A stretch of DNA of 64,000 nucleotides, taken from NCBI RefSeq assembly GCF_029227915.1, contig NC_079881.1, positions 24,901,501 to 24,965,500 of the forward strand, read 5' to 3'. The notes beneath the pieces were generated by a model. That model ran no database searches and was not told the origin of the DNA. It saw only the letters and a program-made list of their open reading frames with translations. The translations under genes and the position numbers were made by a program. Of the stretch, positions 26,301-39,341 are shown piece by piece. This stretch comes from Hydractinia symbiolongicarpus (Eukaryota > Cnidaria > Hydrozoa > Anthoathecata > Hydractiniidae). The number at the start of each line of letters is the position of its first letter. The stretch's first letter is position 1.

Positions 26301-28183
26301 CGGCCCGTATAGTCAAAAGTGTACAAAGAAAGTACCCAGGGAGTAAACTCATTTCCCGAACGATTCTTTAAATTATTTTTTCACCACTAAAACGCATAAG
26401 ACTTGTAGTTTTCAAAAACGATTTCATTTTTGATGAGACGCTGAATAAAAGGAGTTTAATCGCCGGCAAACGAAACCCCGCAATTTCCCGTAAATCCCGG
26501 ACTCAGCCCGTATAGTCAAAAGTGTACAAAGAAAGTACCCAGGGAGTAAACTCATTTCCCGAACGATTCTTTAAATTATTTTTTCACCACTAAAACGCAT
26601 GAGACTTGTAGTTTTCAAAAATGATTTCATTTTTGATGAGACGCTGAATAAAAGGAGTTTAATCGCCGGCAAACGAAAACCCGCGATTTCCCGTATATCC
26701 TGGAATCGGCACGCATAGTCAAATGTATACAAAGAAAGTAAACTGGGAGTAAACTCATTTCCCGAACGATTTTTTAAATTAATTTTTTACCACTAAAACG
26801 CATAAGACTTGTAGTTTTTAAAAATGATTGCATTTTTGATGAGACGCTGAATAAAAGGAGTTTAATCGCCGGCAAACGAAAACCCGCAATTTGCCGTAAT
26901 TCCCGGACTCGGCCCGTATAGTCAAAAGTATACAAAGAAGGTACCCAGGGAGTAAACTCATTTCCCGCAGGATTCTTTAAATTATTTTTCACCACTAAAA
27001 CGCATGAGACTTGTAGTTTTCAAAAATGATTTCGTTTTTGATGAGACGCTGAATAAAAGGAGTTTAATCGCCGGCAAACGAAACCCGCGATTTCCAGTAA
27101 ATCTCGGGCTTGGCCGTATAGTCGAATGTATACAAAGAAAGTAAACTGGGAGAAAACTCATTTCCCGAACGATTTTTTAAATTAATTTTTTACCACTAAA
27201 ACGCATGAGACTTGTAGTTTTTAAAAATGATTTCATTTTTGATGAGACGCTGAATAAAAGGAGTTTAATTGCCGGCAAACGAAAACCCACAATTTCCCGT
27301 AAATCCCGGACTCGGCCCGTATAGTCAAAAGTATACAAAGAAGGTACCCAGGGAGTAAACTCATTTCCTGAACGATTCTTTAAATCATTTTTTCACCACT
27401 AAAACGCATGAGACTTGTAGTTTTCAAAAATGATTTCATTTTTGATGAGACGCTGAATAAAGGGAGTTTAATCGCCGGCAAACGAAAACCCGGGAGTTCC
27501 CGTAAATCCCGGGATTGACCCGTATAGTTGAATGTATACAAAGAAAGTAAACTGGGAGAAAACTCATTTCCCGAACGATTTTTTAAATTAATTTTTTACC
27601 ACTAAAACGCATGAGACTTGTAGTTTTTAAAAATGATTTCATTTTTGATGAGACGCTGAATAAAAGGAGTTTAATCGCCGGCAAACGAAAACCAACAATT
27701 TCCCGTAAATCCCGGACTCGGCCCGTATAGTCAAAAGTATACAAAGAAGGTACCCAGGGAGTAAACTCATTTCCTGAACGATTCTTTAAATTATTTTTTC
27801 ACCACTAAAACGCATGAGACTTGTAGTTTTCAAAAATGATTTCGTTTTTGATGAGTCGCTGAATAAAAGGAGTTTAATCGCCGGCAAACGAAAACCCGCG
27901 ATTTCCCGTAAATCCCGGGCTTGGCCGTATAGTCGAATGTATACAAAGAAAATACCCAGGGAGTAAACTCATTTCCCGAACGATTTTTTAAATTAATTTT
28001 TTACCACTAAAACGCACGAGACTTGTAGTTTTCAAAAATGATTTCGTTTTTGATGAGACGCTGAATAAAAGGAGCTTAATCGCCGGCAAACGAAAACCCG
28101 CGATTTCCCGTAAATCCCGGGCTTGGCCGTATAGTCGAATGTATACAAAGAAAGTAAACTGGGAGAAAACTCATTTCCCGAAC
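23324..28183. repeat. Mosaic block, 24 monomers, with 3847-bp internal offset
   Basis: Many segments recur 3847 bp apart (19 monomers): 22927-23290 with 26774-27137, 24164 with 28011 (ACGCACGAG), and 24656 with 28502 (CCCGGGAG). They are interleaved with segments that do not match, so the second copy is a recombinant. This block contains the first CCCGGGA-type monomers (24656, 25261, 26071, 27489). It also has two of the CGACCGTCTGGTC markers (about 25089 and 25698). No gene or insertion was seen. Confidence 0.75.
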
Positions 28184-29396
28184 GATTTTTTAAATTAATT
28201 TTTTACCACTAAAACGCATGAGACTTGTAGTTTTTAAAAATGATTTCATTTTTGATGAGACGCTGAATAAAAGGAGTTTAATCGCCGGCAAACGAAAACC
28301 CACAATTTCCCGTAAATCCCGGACTCGGCCCGTATAGTCAAAAGTATACAAAGAAGGTACCCAGGGAGTAAACTCATTTCCTGAACGATTCTTTAAATCA
28401 TTTTTTCATCACTAAAACGCATGAGACTTGTAGTTTTCAAAAATGATTTCATTTTTGATGAGACGCTGAATAAAGGGAGTTTAATCGCCGGCAAACGAAA
28501 ACCCGGGAGTTCCCGTAAATCCCGGGATTGACCCGTATAGTTGAATGTATACAAAGAAAGTAAACTGGGAGAAAACTCATTTCCCGAGCGATTTTTTAAA
28601 TTAATTTTTTACCACTAAAACGCATGAGACTTGTAGTTTTTAAAAATGATTTCATTTTTGATGAGACGCTGAATAAAAGGAGTTTAATCGCCGGCAAACG
28701 AAAACCAACAATTTCCCGTAAATCCCGGACTCGGCCCGTATAGTCAAAAGTATACAAAGAAGGTACCCAGGGAGTAAACTCATTTCCTGAACGATTCTTT
28801 AAATTATTTTTTCACCACTAAAACGCATGAGACTTGTAGTTTTTAAAAACGATTTCATTCTTGATGAGACGCTGAATAAAAGGAGTTTAATCTCCGGCAA
28901 ACGAAAACCCGCGATTTCCCGTAAATCCCGGACTCGACCGTCTGGTCAAAAGTATACAAAGAAAGTACCCAGGGAGTAAACTCATTTCCCGAAGGATTCT
29001 TTAAATTATTTTTCACCATTAAAACGCATGAGACTTGTAGTTTTCAAAAATGATTTCATTTTTGATGCGACGCTGAATAAAGGAGTTTAATCGCCGGCAA
29101 ACGAAAACCCGCATTTTCCCGTAAATCCCGGACTCGGCCCGTATAGTCAAAAGTATACAAAGAAGGTACCCAGGGAGTAAACTCATTTCCCGAACGATTC
29201 TTTAAATTATTTTTTCACCACTAAAACGCATGAGACTTGTAGTTTTTAAAAACGATTTCATCCTTGATGAGACGCTGAATAAAAAAGTTTAATCTCCGTT
29301 AAACGAAAACCCGCGATTTCCCGTAAATACCGGACTCGGCCGTATAGTCAAAAGTATACAAAGAAAGTACCCAGGGGGTAAACACATTTCCCGAAG
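28184..29396. repeat. Six-monomer HOR F, copy 1 (1213 bp)
   Basis: Order: CCCACAATTT monomer; CCCGGGAGTT monomer; CCAACAATTT monomer; CGACCGTCTGGTC monomer; GATGCGACGCTGAATAAAGGAG monomer; then CATCCTTGATGAG with AAAAAAGTTTAATCTCCGTT. The same string is at 35499-36711, exactly 7315 bp away, and its first part is at 24337-25250 (offset 3847). Confidence 0.85.
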
Positions 29397-32300
29397 GATT
29401 CTTTAAATTATTTTTCACCACTAAAACGCATGAGACTTGTAGTTTTCAAAAATGATTTCATTTTTGATGAGACGCTGAATAAAAGGAGTTTAATCGCCGG
29501 CAAACGAAAACCCGCGATTTCCCGTATATCCTGGAATCGGCCCGTATAGTTGAATGTATACAAAGAAAGTACCCAGGGAGTAAACTCATTTCCCGAACGA
29601 TTTTTTAAATTATTTTTTCACCACTAAAACGCATGAGAGTTGTAGTTTTCAAAAATGATTTCATTTATGATGAGACGCTGAATAAAAGGAGTTTAATCTC
29701 CGGCAAACGAAAACCCGCGATTTCCCGTAAATCCCGGACCCGGCCCGTATAGTCAAAAGTATACAAAGAAAGTACGCAGGAATAAACTCATTTCCCGAAC
29801 GATTCTTTAAATTATATTTTCACCACTAAAACGCATGACACTTGTGCTTTTCAAAAATGATTTCATTTTTAATGAGACGCTGAATAAAAGAAGTTTAATC
29901 GCCGGAAAACGAAAACCCGCGATTTCCCGTAAATCCCGGGCTTGACCCGTATAGTCGAATGTATACAAAGAAAGTACCCAGGGAGTAAACTCATTTACCG
30001 AACGATTTTTTAAATTATTTTTTCACCACTAAGACGCATGAGACTTGTAGTTTTCAAAAATGATTTCATTTTTGATGAGACGCTGAATAAAAGGAGTTTA
30101 ATCGCCGGTAAACGAAAACCCGCGATTTCACGTAAATCCCGGACTCGGCTCGTATCGTCAAAAGTATACAAAGAAAGTACCCAGGGAGTAAACTCATTTC
30201 CCGAAGGATTCTTTAAATGCTTTTTCACCACTAAAACGCATGAGACTTGTAGTTTTCAAAAATGATTTCGTTTTTGATGAGACGCTGAATAAAAGGAGTT
30301 TAATCGCCGGCAAACGAAAACCCGCGATTTCCCGTAAATCCTGGGCTTGGCCGTGTAGTCGAATGTATACAAAGAAAATATCCAGGGAGTAAACTCATTT
30401 CCCGAACGATTTTTTAAATTATTTCTTCACTACTAAAACGCATGAGACTTGTAGTTTTCAAAAATGATTTCATTTTTGATGAGACGCTGAATAAAAGGAG
30501 TTTAATCGCCGGCAAACGAAAACCCGCGATTTGCCGTAAATCCCGGGCTTGACCCGTATAGTCAAATGTATACAAAGAAAGTAAACTGGGAGTAAACTCA
30601 TTTCCCGAACGATTTTTTAAATTAATTTTTTACCACTAAAACGCACAGGACTTGTAGTTTTCAAAAACGATTTCATTTTTGATGAGACGCTGAATAAAAG
30701 TAGTTTAATCGCCGGCAAACGAAAACCCGCGATTTCCCGTAAATCCTGGGCTTGGCCGTATAGTCGAATGTATACAAAGAAAATATCCAGGGAGTAAACT
30801 CATTTCCCGAACGATTTTTTAAATTATTTCTTCACCACTAAAACGCATGAGACTTGTACTTTTCAAAAATGATTTCATTTTTGATGAGACGCTGAATAAA
30901 AGGAGTATAATCGCCGGCAAACGAAAACCCGCGATTTTCCGTAAATCCCGGGCTTGACCCGTATAGTCAAATGTATTCAAAGAAAGTAAACTGGGAGTAA
31001 ACTCATTTCCCGAACGATTTTTTAAATTAATTTTTTACCACTAAAACGCACAGGTCTTGTAGTTTTCAAAAACGATTTCATTTTTGATGAGACGCTGAAT
31101 AAAAGGAGTTTAATCGCCGGCAAACGAAAACCCGCAATTTCCCGTAAATCCCGGACTCGGCCCGTATAGTCAAAAGTATACAAAGAAAGTACCCAGGGAG
31201 TAAACTCATTTCCCGAACGATTCTTTAAATTATTTTTTCACCACTAAAAGGCATGAGACTTGTACTTTTCAAAAATGATTTCATTTTTGATGAAATTCTG
31301 AATAAAAGGAGTTTAATCGCCAGATACGAAAACCCGCCATTTTCCGTAAATCCCAGACTCGGCCCGTATAGTCAAAAGTATACAAAGAAAGTACCCTGGG
31401 AGTAAACTCCTTTCCGGAACGATTCTTTAAATTATTTTTCACCACTAAAACGCATGAGACTTGTAGTTTTCAAAGATGATTTCGTTATTGATGAGACGCT
31501 GAATAAAAGGAGTTCAATCGCCGGCAAACGAAAACCCGCGATTTCCCGTAAGTCCTTGGCTCGGCCGTATGGTCGAATCTATACAAAGAAAATACCCAGG
31601 GAGTACACTCATTACCCGAACGATTTTTTAAATTATTTCTTCACCACTAAAACGCATGAGACTTGTAGTTTTTAAAAATGATTTCATTTTTGATGAGACG
31701 CTGAATAAAAGGAGTTTAATCGCCGGCAAACGAAAACTTGCGATTTGCCGTAAATCCCGGGCTTGACCCGTATAGTCGAATGTATACAAAGAAAGTAAAC
31801 TTGGAGTAAACTCAATTCCCGAACGATTTTTTAAATTATTTTTTCACCACTAAAACGCATGAGACTTGTAGTTTTTAAAAATGATTTCATTTTTGATGAG
31901 ACGCTGAATAAAAGGAGTTTAATCTCCGGCAAACGAAAACCCGCGATTGGCCGTAAATTCCGGGCTTGACCCGTATAGTCAAATGTATACAAAGAAAGTA
32001 AACTGGGAGTAAACTCATTTCCGGAACGATTTTTTAAATTATTTCTTCACCACTAAAACGCATGAGACTTGTAGTTTTCAAAAATGATTTTATTTTTGAT
32101 GAGACGCTGAATAAAAGGAGTTTAATCGCCGGCAAACGAAAACTTGCGATTTGCCGTAAATCCCGGGCTTGACCCGTATAGTCGAATGTATACAAAGAAA
32201 GTAAACTTGGAGTAAACTCAATTCCCGAACGATTTTTTAAATTATTTTTTCACCACTAAAACGCATGAGACTTGTAGTTTTCAAAAATGATTTCATTTTT

Positions 32301-33848
32301 GATGAGACGCTGAATAAAAGGAGTTTAATCTCCGGCAAACGAAAACCCGCGATTTGCCGTAAATTCCGGGCTTGACCCGTATAGTCAAATGTATACAAAG
32401 AAAGTAAACTGGGAGTAAACTCATTTCCGGAACGATTTTTTAAATTATTTCTTCACCACTAAAACGCATGAGACTTGTAGTTTTCAAAAATGATTTCATT
32501 TTTGATGAGACGCTGAATAAAAGGAGTTTAATCGCCGGCAAACGAAAACCCGCAATTTGCCGTAAATCCCGGACTCGGCCCGTATAGTCAAAAGTATACA
32601 AAGAAAGTAAACTGGGAGTAAACTCATTTCCTGAACGATTTTTTAAATTATTTCTTCACCACTAAAACGCATGAGACTTGTAGTTTTCAAAAATGATTTC
32701 ATTTTTGATGAGACGCTGAATAAAAGGAGTTTAAACGCCGGCAAACGAAAACCCGCAATTTGCCGTAAATCCCGGACTCGGCCCGTATAGTCAAAAGTAT
32801 ACAAAGAAGGTACCCAGGGAGTAAACTCATTTCCCGAAGGATTCTTTAAATTATTTTTCACCACTAAAACGCATAAGACTTGTAGTTTTCAAAAATGATT
32901 TCATTTTTGATGAGACGCTGAATAAAAGGAGTTTAATCGCCGGCAAACGAAAACTCGCGATTTCCCGTAAATCCCGGGCTTGGCCGTATAGTCGAATGTA
33001 TACAAAGAAAATACCCAGGGAGTAAACTCATTTCCCGAACGATTTTTTAAATTATTTCTTAACCACTAAAACGCATGAGACTTGTAGTTTTCAAAAATGA
33101 TTTCATTTTTGATGAAACGCTGAATAAAAGGAGTTTAATCGCCGGCAAACGAAAACCCACAATTTTCCGTAAATCCCGGACTCGGCCCGTATAGTCAAAA
33201 GTATACAAAGAAGGTACCCAGGGAGTAAACTCATTTCCTGAACGATTCTTTAAATTATTTTTTCACCACCAAAACGCATTAGACTTGTAGTTTTCAAAAA
33301 TGATTTCATTTTTGATGAGACGCTGAATAAAAGGAGTTTAATCGCCGGCAAACGAAAACCCGCGATTTCCCGTATATCCTGGAATCGGCCCGCATAGTCA
33401 AATGTATACAAAGAAAGTAAACTGGGAGTAAACTCATTTCCCGAACGATTTTTTAAATTAATTTTTTACCACTAAAACGCATGAGACTTGTAGTTTTTAA
33501 AAATGATTTCATTTTTGATGAGACGCTGAATAAAAGGAGTTTAATCGCCGGCAAACGAAAACACGCAATTTGCCTAAATCCCGGACTCGGCCCGTATAGT
33601 CAAAAGTATACAAAGAAGGTACCCAGGGAGTAAACTCATTTCCCGCAGGATTCTTTAAATTATTTTTCACCACTAAAACGCATGAGACTTGTAGTTTTCA
33701 AAAATGATTTCGTTTTTGATGAGACGCTGAATAAAAGGAGTTTAATCACCGGCAAACGAAACCCGCGATTTCCCGTAAATCCCGGGCTTGGCCGTATAGT
33801 CGAATGTATACAAAGAAAATACCCAGGGAGTAAACTCATTTCTCGAAC
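29397..33848. repeat. Long duplicated block E, copy 2 (about 4.45 kb, 22 monomers)
   Basis: Carries the markers of 19276-23323 in the same order, with scattered substitutions (for example GATGAAATTCTG for GATGAGATTCTG, TCGGCCGTATGGTCG for TTGGCCGTATAGTCG). It contains one extra dimer at 32028-32433. Copies 10 kb apart with a later internal expansion suggest block duplication first and local expansion afterwards. Confidence 0.87.
32028..32433. repeat. Extra dimer gained inside block E copy 2 (406 bp)
   Basis: Near-copy of 31622-32027: a monomer with GAAAACTTGCGATTTGCCG and GTAAACTTGGAG, then one with CTCCGGC and AAATTCCGGGCTTG ending TTTCCGGAACG. Block E copy 1 has this pair once, copy 2 has it twice. 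The changed offset between the two blocks (about 10120 to about 10526) equals this dimer. Confidence 0.85.
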
Positions 33849-35498
33849 GATTTTTTAAATTAATTTTTTACCACTAAAACGCATGAGACTTGTAGTTTTC
33901 AAAAATGATTTCGTTTTTGATGAGACGCTGAATAAAAGGAGCTTAATCGCCGGCAAACGAAAACCCGCGATTTCCCGTAAATCCCGGGCTTGGCCGTATA
34001 GTCGAATGTATACAAAGAAAGTAAACTGGGAGTAAACTCATTTCCCGAACAATTTTTTAAATTATTTTTTCACCACTAAAACGCATGAGACTTGTAGTTT
34101 TCAAAAATGATTTCATTTTTGATGAGACGCTGAATAAAAGGAGTTTAATCGCCGGCAAACGAAAACCCGCAATTTCCCGTAAATCCCGGACTCGGCCCGT
34201 ATAGTCAAAAGTATACAAAGAAGGTACCCAGGGAGTAAACTCATTTCCCGAACGATTCTTTAAATTATTTTTTCACCACTAAAACGCATGAGACTTGTAG
34301 TTTTCAAAAATGATTTCATTTTTGATGAGACGCTTTTAAAAATGATTTCATTTTTGATGGGACGCTGAATAAAAGGAGTTTAATCGCCGGCAAACGAAAA
34401 CCCGCGATTTCCCGTATATCCTGGAATCGGCCCGTATAGTCAAATGTATACAAAAGAAGTAAACTGGGAGTAAACTCATTTCCCGAACGATTTTTTAAAT
34501 TAATTTTTTACCACTAAAACGCATGAGGCTTGTAGTTTTTAAAAACGATTTCATCCTTGATGAGACGCTAAATAAAAGGAGTTTAATCTCCGGCAAACGA
34601 AAACCCGCGATTTCCCGTAAATCCCGGACTCGGCCGTATAGTCAAAAGTATACAAAGAAAGTACCCAGGGAGTAAACTCATTTCCCGAAGGATTCTTTAA
34701 ATTATTTTTCACCACTAAAACGCATGAGACTTGTAGTTTTCAAAAATGATTTCGTTTTTGATGAGACGCTGAATAAAAGGAGTTTAATCGCCGGCAAACG
34801 AAAACCCGCGATTTCCCGTAAATCCCGGGCTTGGCCGTATAGTCGAATGTATACAAAGAAAATACCCAGGGAGTAAACTCATTTCCCGAACGATTTTTTA
34901 AATTAATTTTTTACCACTAAAACGCACGAGACTTGTAGTTTTCAAAAATGATTTCGTTTTTGATGAGACGCTGAATAAAAGGAGCTTAATCGCCGGCAAA
35001 CGAAAACCCGCGATTTCGCGTAAATCCCGGCTTGGCCGTATAGTCGAATGTATACAAAGAAAGTAAACTGGGAGTAAACTCATTTCCCGAACAATTTTTT
35101 AAATTATTTTTTCACCACTAAAACGCATGAGACTTGTAGTTTTCAAAAATGATTTCATTTTTGATGAGACGCTGAATAAAAGGAGTTTAATCGCCGGCAA
35201 ACGAAAACCCGCAATTTCCCGTAAATCCCGGACTCGGCCCGTATAGTCAAAAGTATACAAAGAAATTACCCAGGGAGTAAACTCATTTCCCGAACGATTC
35301 TTTAAATTATTTTTTCACCACTAAAACGCATGAGACTTGTAGTTTTCAAAAATGATTTCATTTTTGATGAGACGCTGAAAAAAAGGAGTTTAATCGCCGG
35401 CAAACGAAAACCCGGGAGTTCCCGTAAATCCCGGGATTGACCCGTATAGTTGAATGTATACAAAGAAAGTAAACTGGGAGAAAACTCATTTCCCGAAC
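33849..35498. repeat. Mosaic satellite block containing one 235-bp monomer
   Basis: Eight monomers with no clean local period. Two GGAGCTTAATCGCC monomers occur at about 33935 and 34982; the second carries the ACGCACGAG variant also seen at about 24164 and 28011. The block contains the lengthened monomer annotated separately. No other sequence type was seen. Confidence 0.75.
34254..34488. repeat. Lengthened 235-bp monomer with a duplicated dyad
   Basis: Distance between consecutive monomer starts is 235 bp instead of 203. The extra 32 bp is a partial tandem duplication around the dyad: TTTTCAAAAATGATTTC...GATGAGACGC is followed at once by TTTTAAAAATGATTTC...GATGGGACGC. The second half carries GATGGGACGCTG, also seen in the monomer at about 42246, so the junction looks like misaligned exchange between two different monomers at a TTTT run. 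It is the only such lengthened unit noticed in the window. Confidence 0.88.
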
Positions 35499-36711
35499 AA
35501 TTTTTTAAATTAATTTTTTACCACTAAAACGCATGAGACTTGTAGTTTTTAAAAATGATTTCATTTTTGATGAGACGCTGAATAAAAGGAGTTTAATCGC
35601 CGGCAAACGAAAACCCACAATTTCCCGTAAATCCCGGACTCGGCCCGTATAGTCAAAAGTATACAAAGAAGGTACCCAGGGAGTAAACTCATTTCCTGAA
35701 CGATTCTTTAAATCATTTTTTCACCACTAAAACGCATGAGACTTGTAGTTTTCAAAAATGATTTCATTTTTGATGAGACTCTGAATAAAGGGAGTTTAAT
35801 CGCCGGGAAACGAAAACCCGGGAGTTCCCGTAAATCCCTGGATTGACCCGTATAGTTGAATGTATACAAAGAAAGTAAACTGGGAGAAAACTCATTTCCC
35901 GAACGATTTTTTAAATTAATTTTTTACCACTAAAACGCATGAGACTTGTAGTTTTCAAAAATGATTTCATATTTGATGAGACGCTGAATAAAAGGAGTTT
36001 AATCGCCGGCAAACAAAAACCAACAATTTCCCGTAAATCCCGGACTCGGCCCGTATAGTCAAAAGTATACAAAGAAGGTACCCAGGGAGTAAACTCATTT
36101 CCTGAACGATTCTTTAAATTATTTTTTCACCACTAAAACGCATGAGACTTGTAGTTTTTAAAAACGATTTCATTCTTGATGAGACGCTGAATAAAAGGAG
36201 TTTAATCTCCGGCAAACGAAAACCCGCGATTTCCCGTAAATCCCGGACTCGACCGTCTGGTCAAAAGTATACAAAGAAAGTACCCAGGGAGTAAACTCAT
36301 TTCCCGAAGGATTCTTTAAATTATTTTTCACCATTAAAACGCATGAGACTTGTAGTTTTCAAAAATGATTTCATTTTTGATGCGACGCTGAATAAAGGAG
36401 TTTAATCGCCGGCAAATGAAAACCCGCATTTTCCCGTAAATCCCGGACTCGGCCCGTATAGTCAAAAGTATACAAAGAAGGTACCCAGGGAGTAAACTCA
36501 TTTCCCGAACGATTCTTTAAATTATTTTTTCACCACTAAAACGCATGAGACTTGTAGTTTTTAAAAACGATTTCATCCTTGATGAGACGCTGAATAAAAA
36601 AGTTTAATCTCCGTTAAACGAAAACCCGCGATTTCCCGTAAATACCGGACTCGGCCGTATAGTCAAAAGTATACAAAGAAAGTACCCAGGGGGTAAACAC
36701 ATTTCCCGAAG
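35499..36711. repeat. Six-monomer HOR F, copy 2 (1213 bp)
   Basis: Same six monomer types and same length as 28184-29396, including the rare four-base-short monomer with CTCCGTTAAACG and the GGGGGTAAACACATTT tail. Identity breaks just past the right end, where one copy reads GATTTCATTTTTG and the other GATTTCGTTTTTG. Confidence 0.85.
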
Positions 36712-36912
36712 GATTCTTTAAATTATTTTTCACCACTAAAACGCATGAGACTTGTAGTTTTCAAAAATGATTTCGTTTTTGATGAGACGCTGAATAAAAG
36801 GAGTTTAATCGCCGGCAAACGAAAACCCGCGATTTCCCGTAAATCCCAGGCTTGGCCGTATAGTCGAATGTATACAAAGAAAATACCCAGGGAGTAAACT
36901 CATTTCCCGAAC
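36712..36912. repeat. Single linking monomer between HOR F and the 12-mers
   Basis: One monomer of about 201 bp with GATTTCGTTTTTG and CCCAGGCTTGGCCG. Its tail GAATGTATACAAAGAAAATACCC is where the left border of the 2429-bp duplication falls. Confidence 0.7.
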
Positions 36913-39341
36913 AATTTTTTAAAGTATTTTTTCACCACTAAAACGCATGAGACTTGTAGTTTTCAAAATTGATTTCATTTTTGATGAGACGCTGAATAAA
37001 AGGAGTTTAATCGCCGGCAAACGAAAACACGCAATTTCCCGTAAATCCCGGACTCGGCCCGTATAGTCAAAAGTATACAAAGAAATTACCCAGGGAGTAA
37101 ACTCATTTCCCGAACAATTCTTTAAATTATTTTTTCACCACTAAAACGCATGAGACTTGTAGTTTTCAAAAATGATTTCATTTTTGATGAGACGATGAAT
37201 AAAAGGAGTTTAATCGCCGGCAAACGAAAACCCGGGAGTTCCTGTAAATCCCGGGATTGACCCGTATAGTTGAATGTATACAAAGAAAGTAAACTGGGAG
37301 AAAACTCATTTCCCGAACGATTTTTTAAATTAATTTTTTACCACTAAAACGCATGAGACTTGTAGTTTTTAAAAATGATTTCATTTTTAATGAGACGCTG
37401 AATAAAAGGAGTTTAATCGCCGGCAAACGAAAACCCGCAATTTGCCGTAAATCCCGGACTCGGCCCGTATAGTCAAAAGTATACAAAGAAGGTACCCAGG
37501 GAGTAAACTCATTTCCCGCAGGATTCTTTAAATTATTTTTCACCACTAAAACGCATGAGACTTGTAGTTTTCAAAAATGATTTCGTTTTTTGATGAGACG
37601 CTGAATAAAAGGAGTTTAATCGCCGGCAAACGAAACCCGCGATTTCCCGTAAATCCCGGGCTTGGCCGTATAGTCGAATGTATACAAAGAAAATACCCAG
37701 GGAGTAAACTCATTTCCCGAACGATTTTTTAAATTAATTTTTTACCACTAAAACGCATGAGACTTGTAGTTTTTAAAAATGATTTCGTTTTTGATGAGAC
37801 GCTGAATAAAAGGAGCTTAATCGCAGGCAAAAGAAAACCCGCGATTTCCCGTAAATCCCGGGCTTGGCCATATAGTCGAATGTATACAAAGAAAGTAAAC
37901 TGAGAGTAAACTCATTTCCCGAACAATTTTTTAAATTATTTTTTCACCACTAAAACGCATGAGACTTGTAGTTTTCAAAAATGATTTCATTTTTGATGAG
38001 ACACTGAATAAAAGGAGTTTAATCGCCGGCAAACGAAAACCCGCAATTTCCCGTAAATCCCGGACTCGGCCCGTATAGTCAAAAGTTTACAAAGAAATTA
38101 CCCAGGGAGTAAACTCATTTCCCGAACGATTCTTTAAATTATTTTTTCACCACTAAAACGCATGAGACTTGTAGTTTTCAAAAATGATTTCATTTTTGAT
38201 GAGACGCTGAATAAAAGGAGTTTAATCGCCGGCAAACGAAAACCCGGGAGTTCCCGTAAATCCCGGGATTAACCCGTATAGTTGAATGTATACAAAGAAA
38301 GTAAACTGGGAGAAAACTCATTTCCCGAACGATTTTTTAAATTAATTTTTTACCACTAAAACGCATGAGACTTGTAGTTTTTAAAAACGATTTCATTCTT
38401 GATGAGACGCTGAATAAAAGGAGTTTAATCTCCGGCAAACAAAAACCCGCGATTTCCCGTAAATCCCGGACTCGACCGTATAGTCAAAAGTATACAAAGA
38501 AAGTACCCAGGGAGTAAACTCATTTCCCGAAGGATTCTTTAAATTATTTTTCACCACTAAAACGCATGAGACTTGTAGTTTTCAAAAATGATTTCATTTT
38601 TGATGAGACGCTGAATAAAAGGAGTTTAATCGCCGGCAAACGAAAACCCGCATTTTCCCGTAAATCCCGGTCTCGGCCGTATAGTCGAATGTATACAAAG
38701 AAAATACCCAGGGAGTAAACTCATTTCCCGAACGATTTTTTAAATTAATTTTTTACCACTAAAACGCATGAGACTTGTAGTTTTCAAAAATGATTTCGTT
38801 TTTGATGAGACGCTGAATAAAAGGAGCTTAATCGCCGGCAAAAGAAAACCCGCGATTTCCCGTAAATCCCGGGCTTGGCCATATAGTCGAATGTATACAA
38901 AGAAAGTAAACTGAGAGTAAACTCATTTCCCGAACAATTTTTTAAATTATTTTTTCACCACTAAAACGCATGAGACTTGTAGTTTTCAAAAATGATTTCA
39001 TTTTTGATGAGACACTGAATAAAAGGAGTTTAATCGCCGGCAAACGAAAACCCGCAATTTCCCGTAAATCCCGGACTCGGCCCGTATAGTCAAAAGTTTA
39101 CAAAGAAATTACCCAGGGAGTAAACTCATTTCCCGAACGATTCTTTAAATTATTTTTTCACCACTAAAACGCATGAGACTTGTAGTTTTCAAAAATGATT
39201 TCATTTTTGATGAGACGCTGAATAAAAGGAGTTTAATCGCCGGCAAACGAAAACCCGGGAGTTCCCGTAAATCCCGGGATTAACCCGTATAGTTGAATGT
39301 ATACAAAGAAAATACCCAGGGAGTAAACTCATTTCCCGAAC
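36913..39341. repeat. Twelve-monomer HOR G, copy 1 (2429 bp)
   Basis: Twelve monomers repeated with a constant offset of 2429 bp. Diagnostics: AAAGTATTTTTTCACC with TTCAAAATTGATTTC; GAGACGATGAATAAAAG with TTCCTGTAAATCCCGGG; CATTTTTAATGAG; CGTTTTTTGATGAG; GGAGCTTAATCGCAGGCAAAAG; GGCCATATAGTCG; GAGACACTGAATAAAAG; and TCCCGGTCTCGGCCG. Inside lies a five-monomer period of about 1007 bp (37730-38736, then a shortened second unit). Confidence 0.87.
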
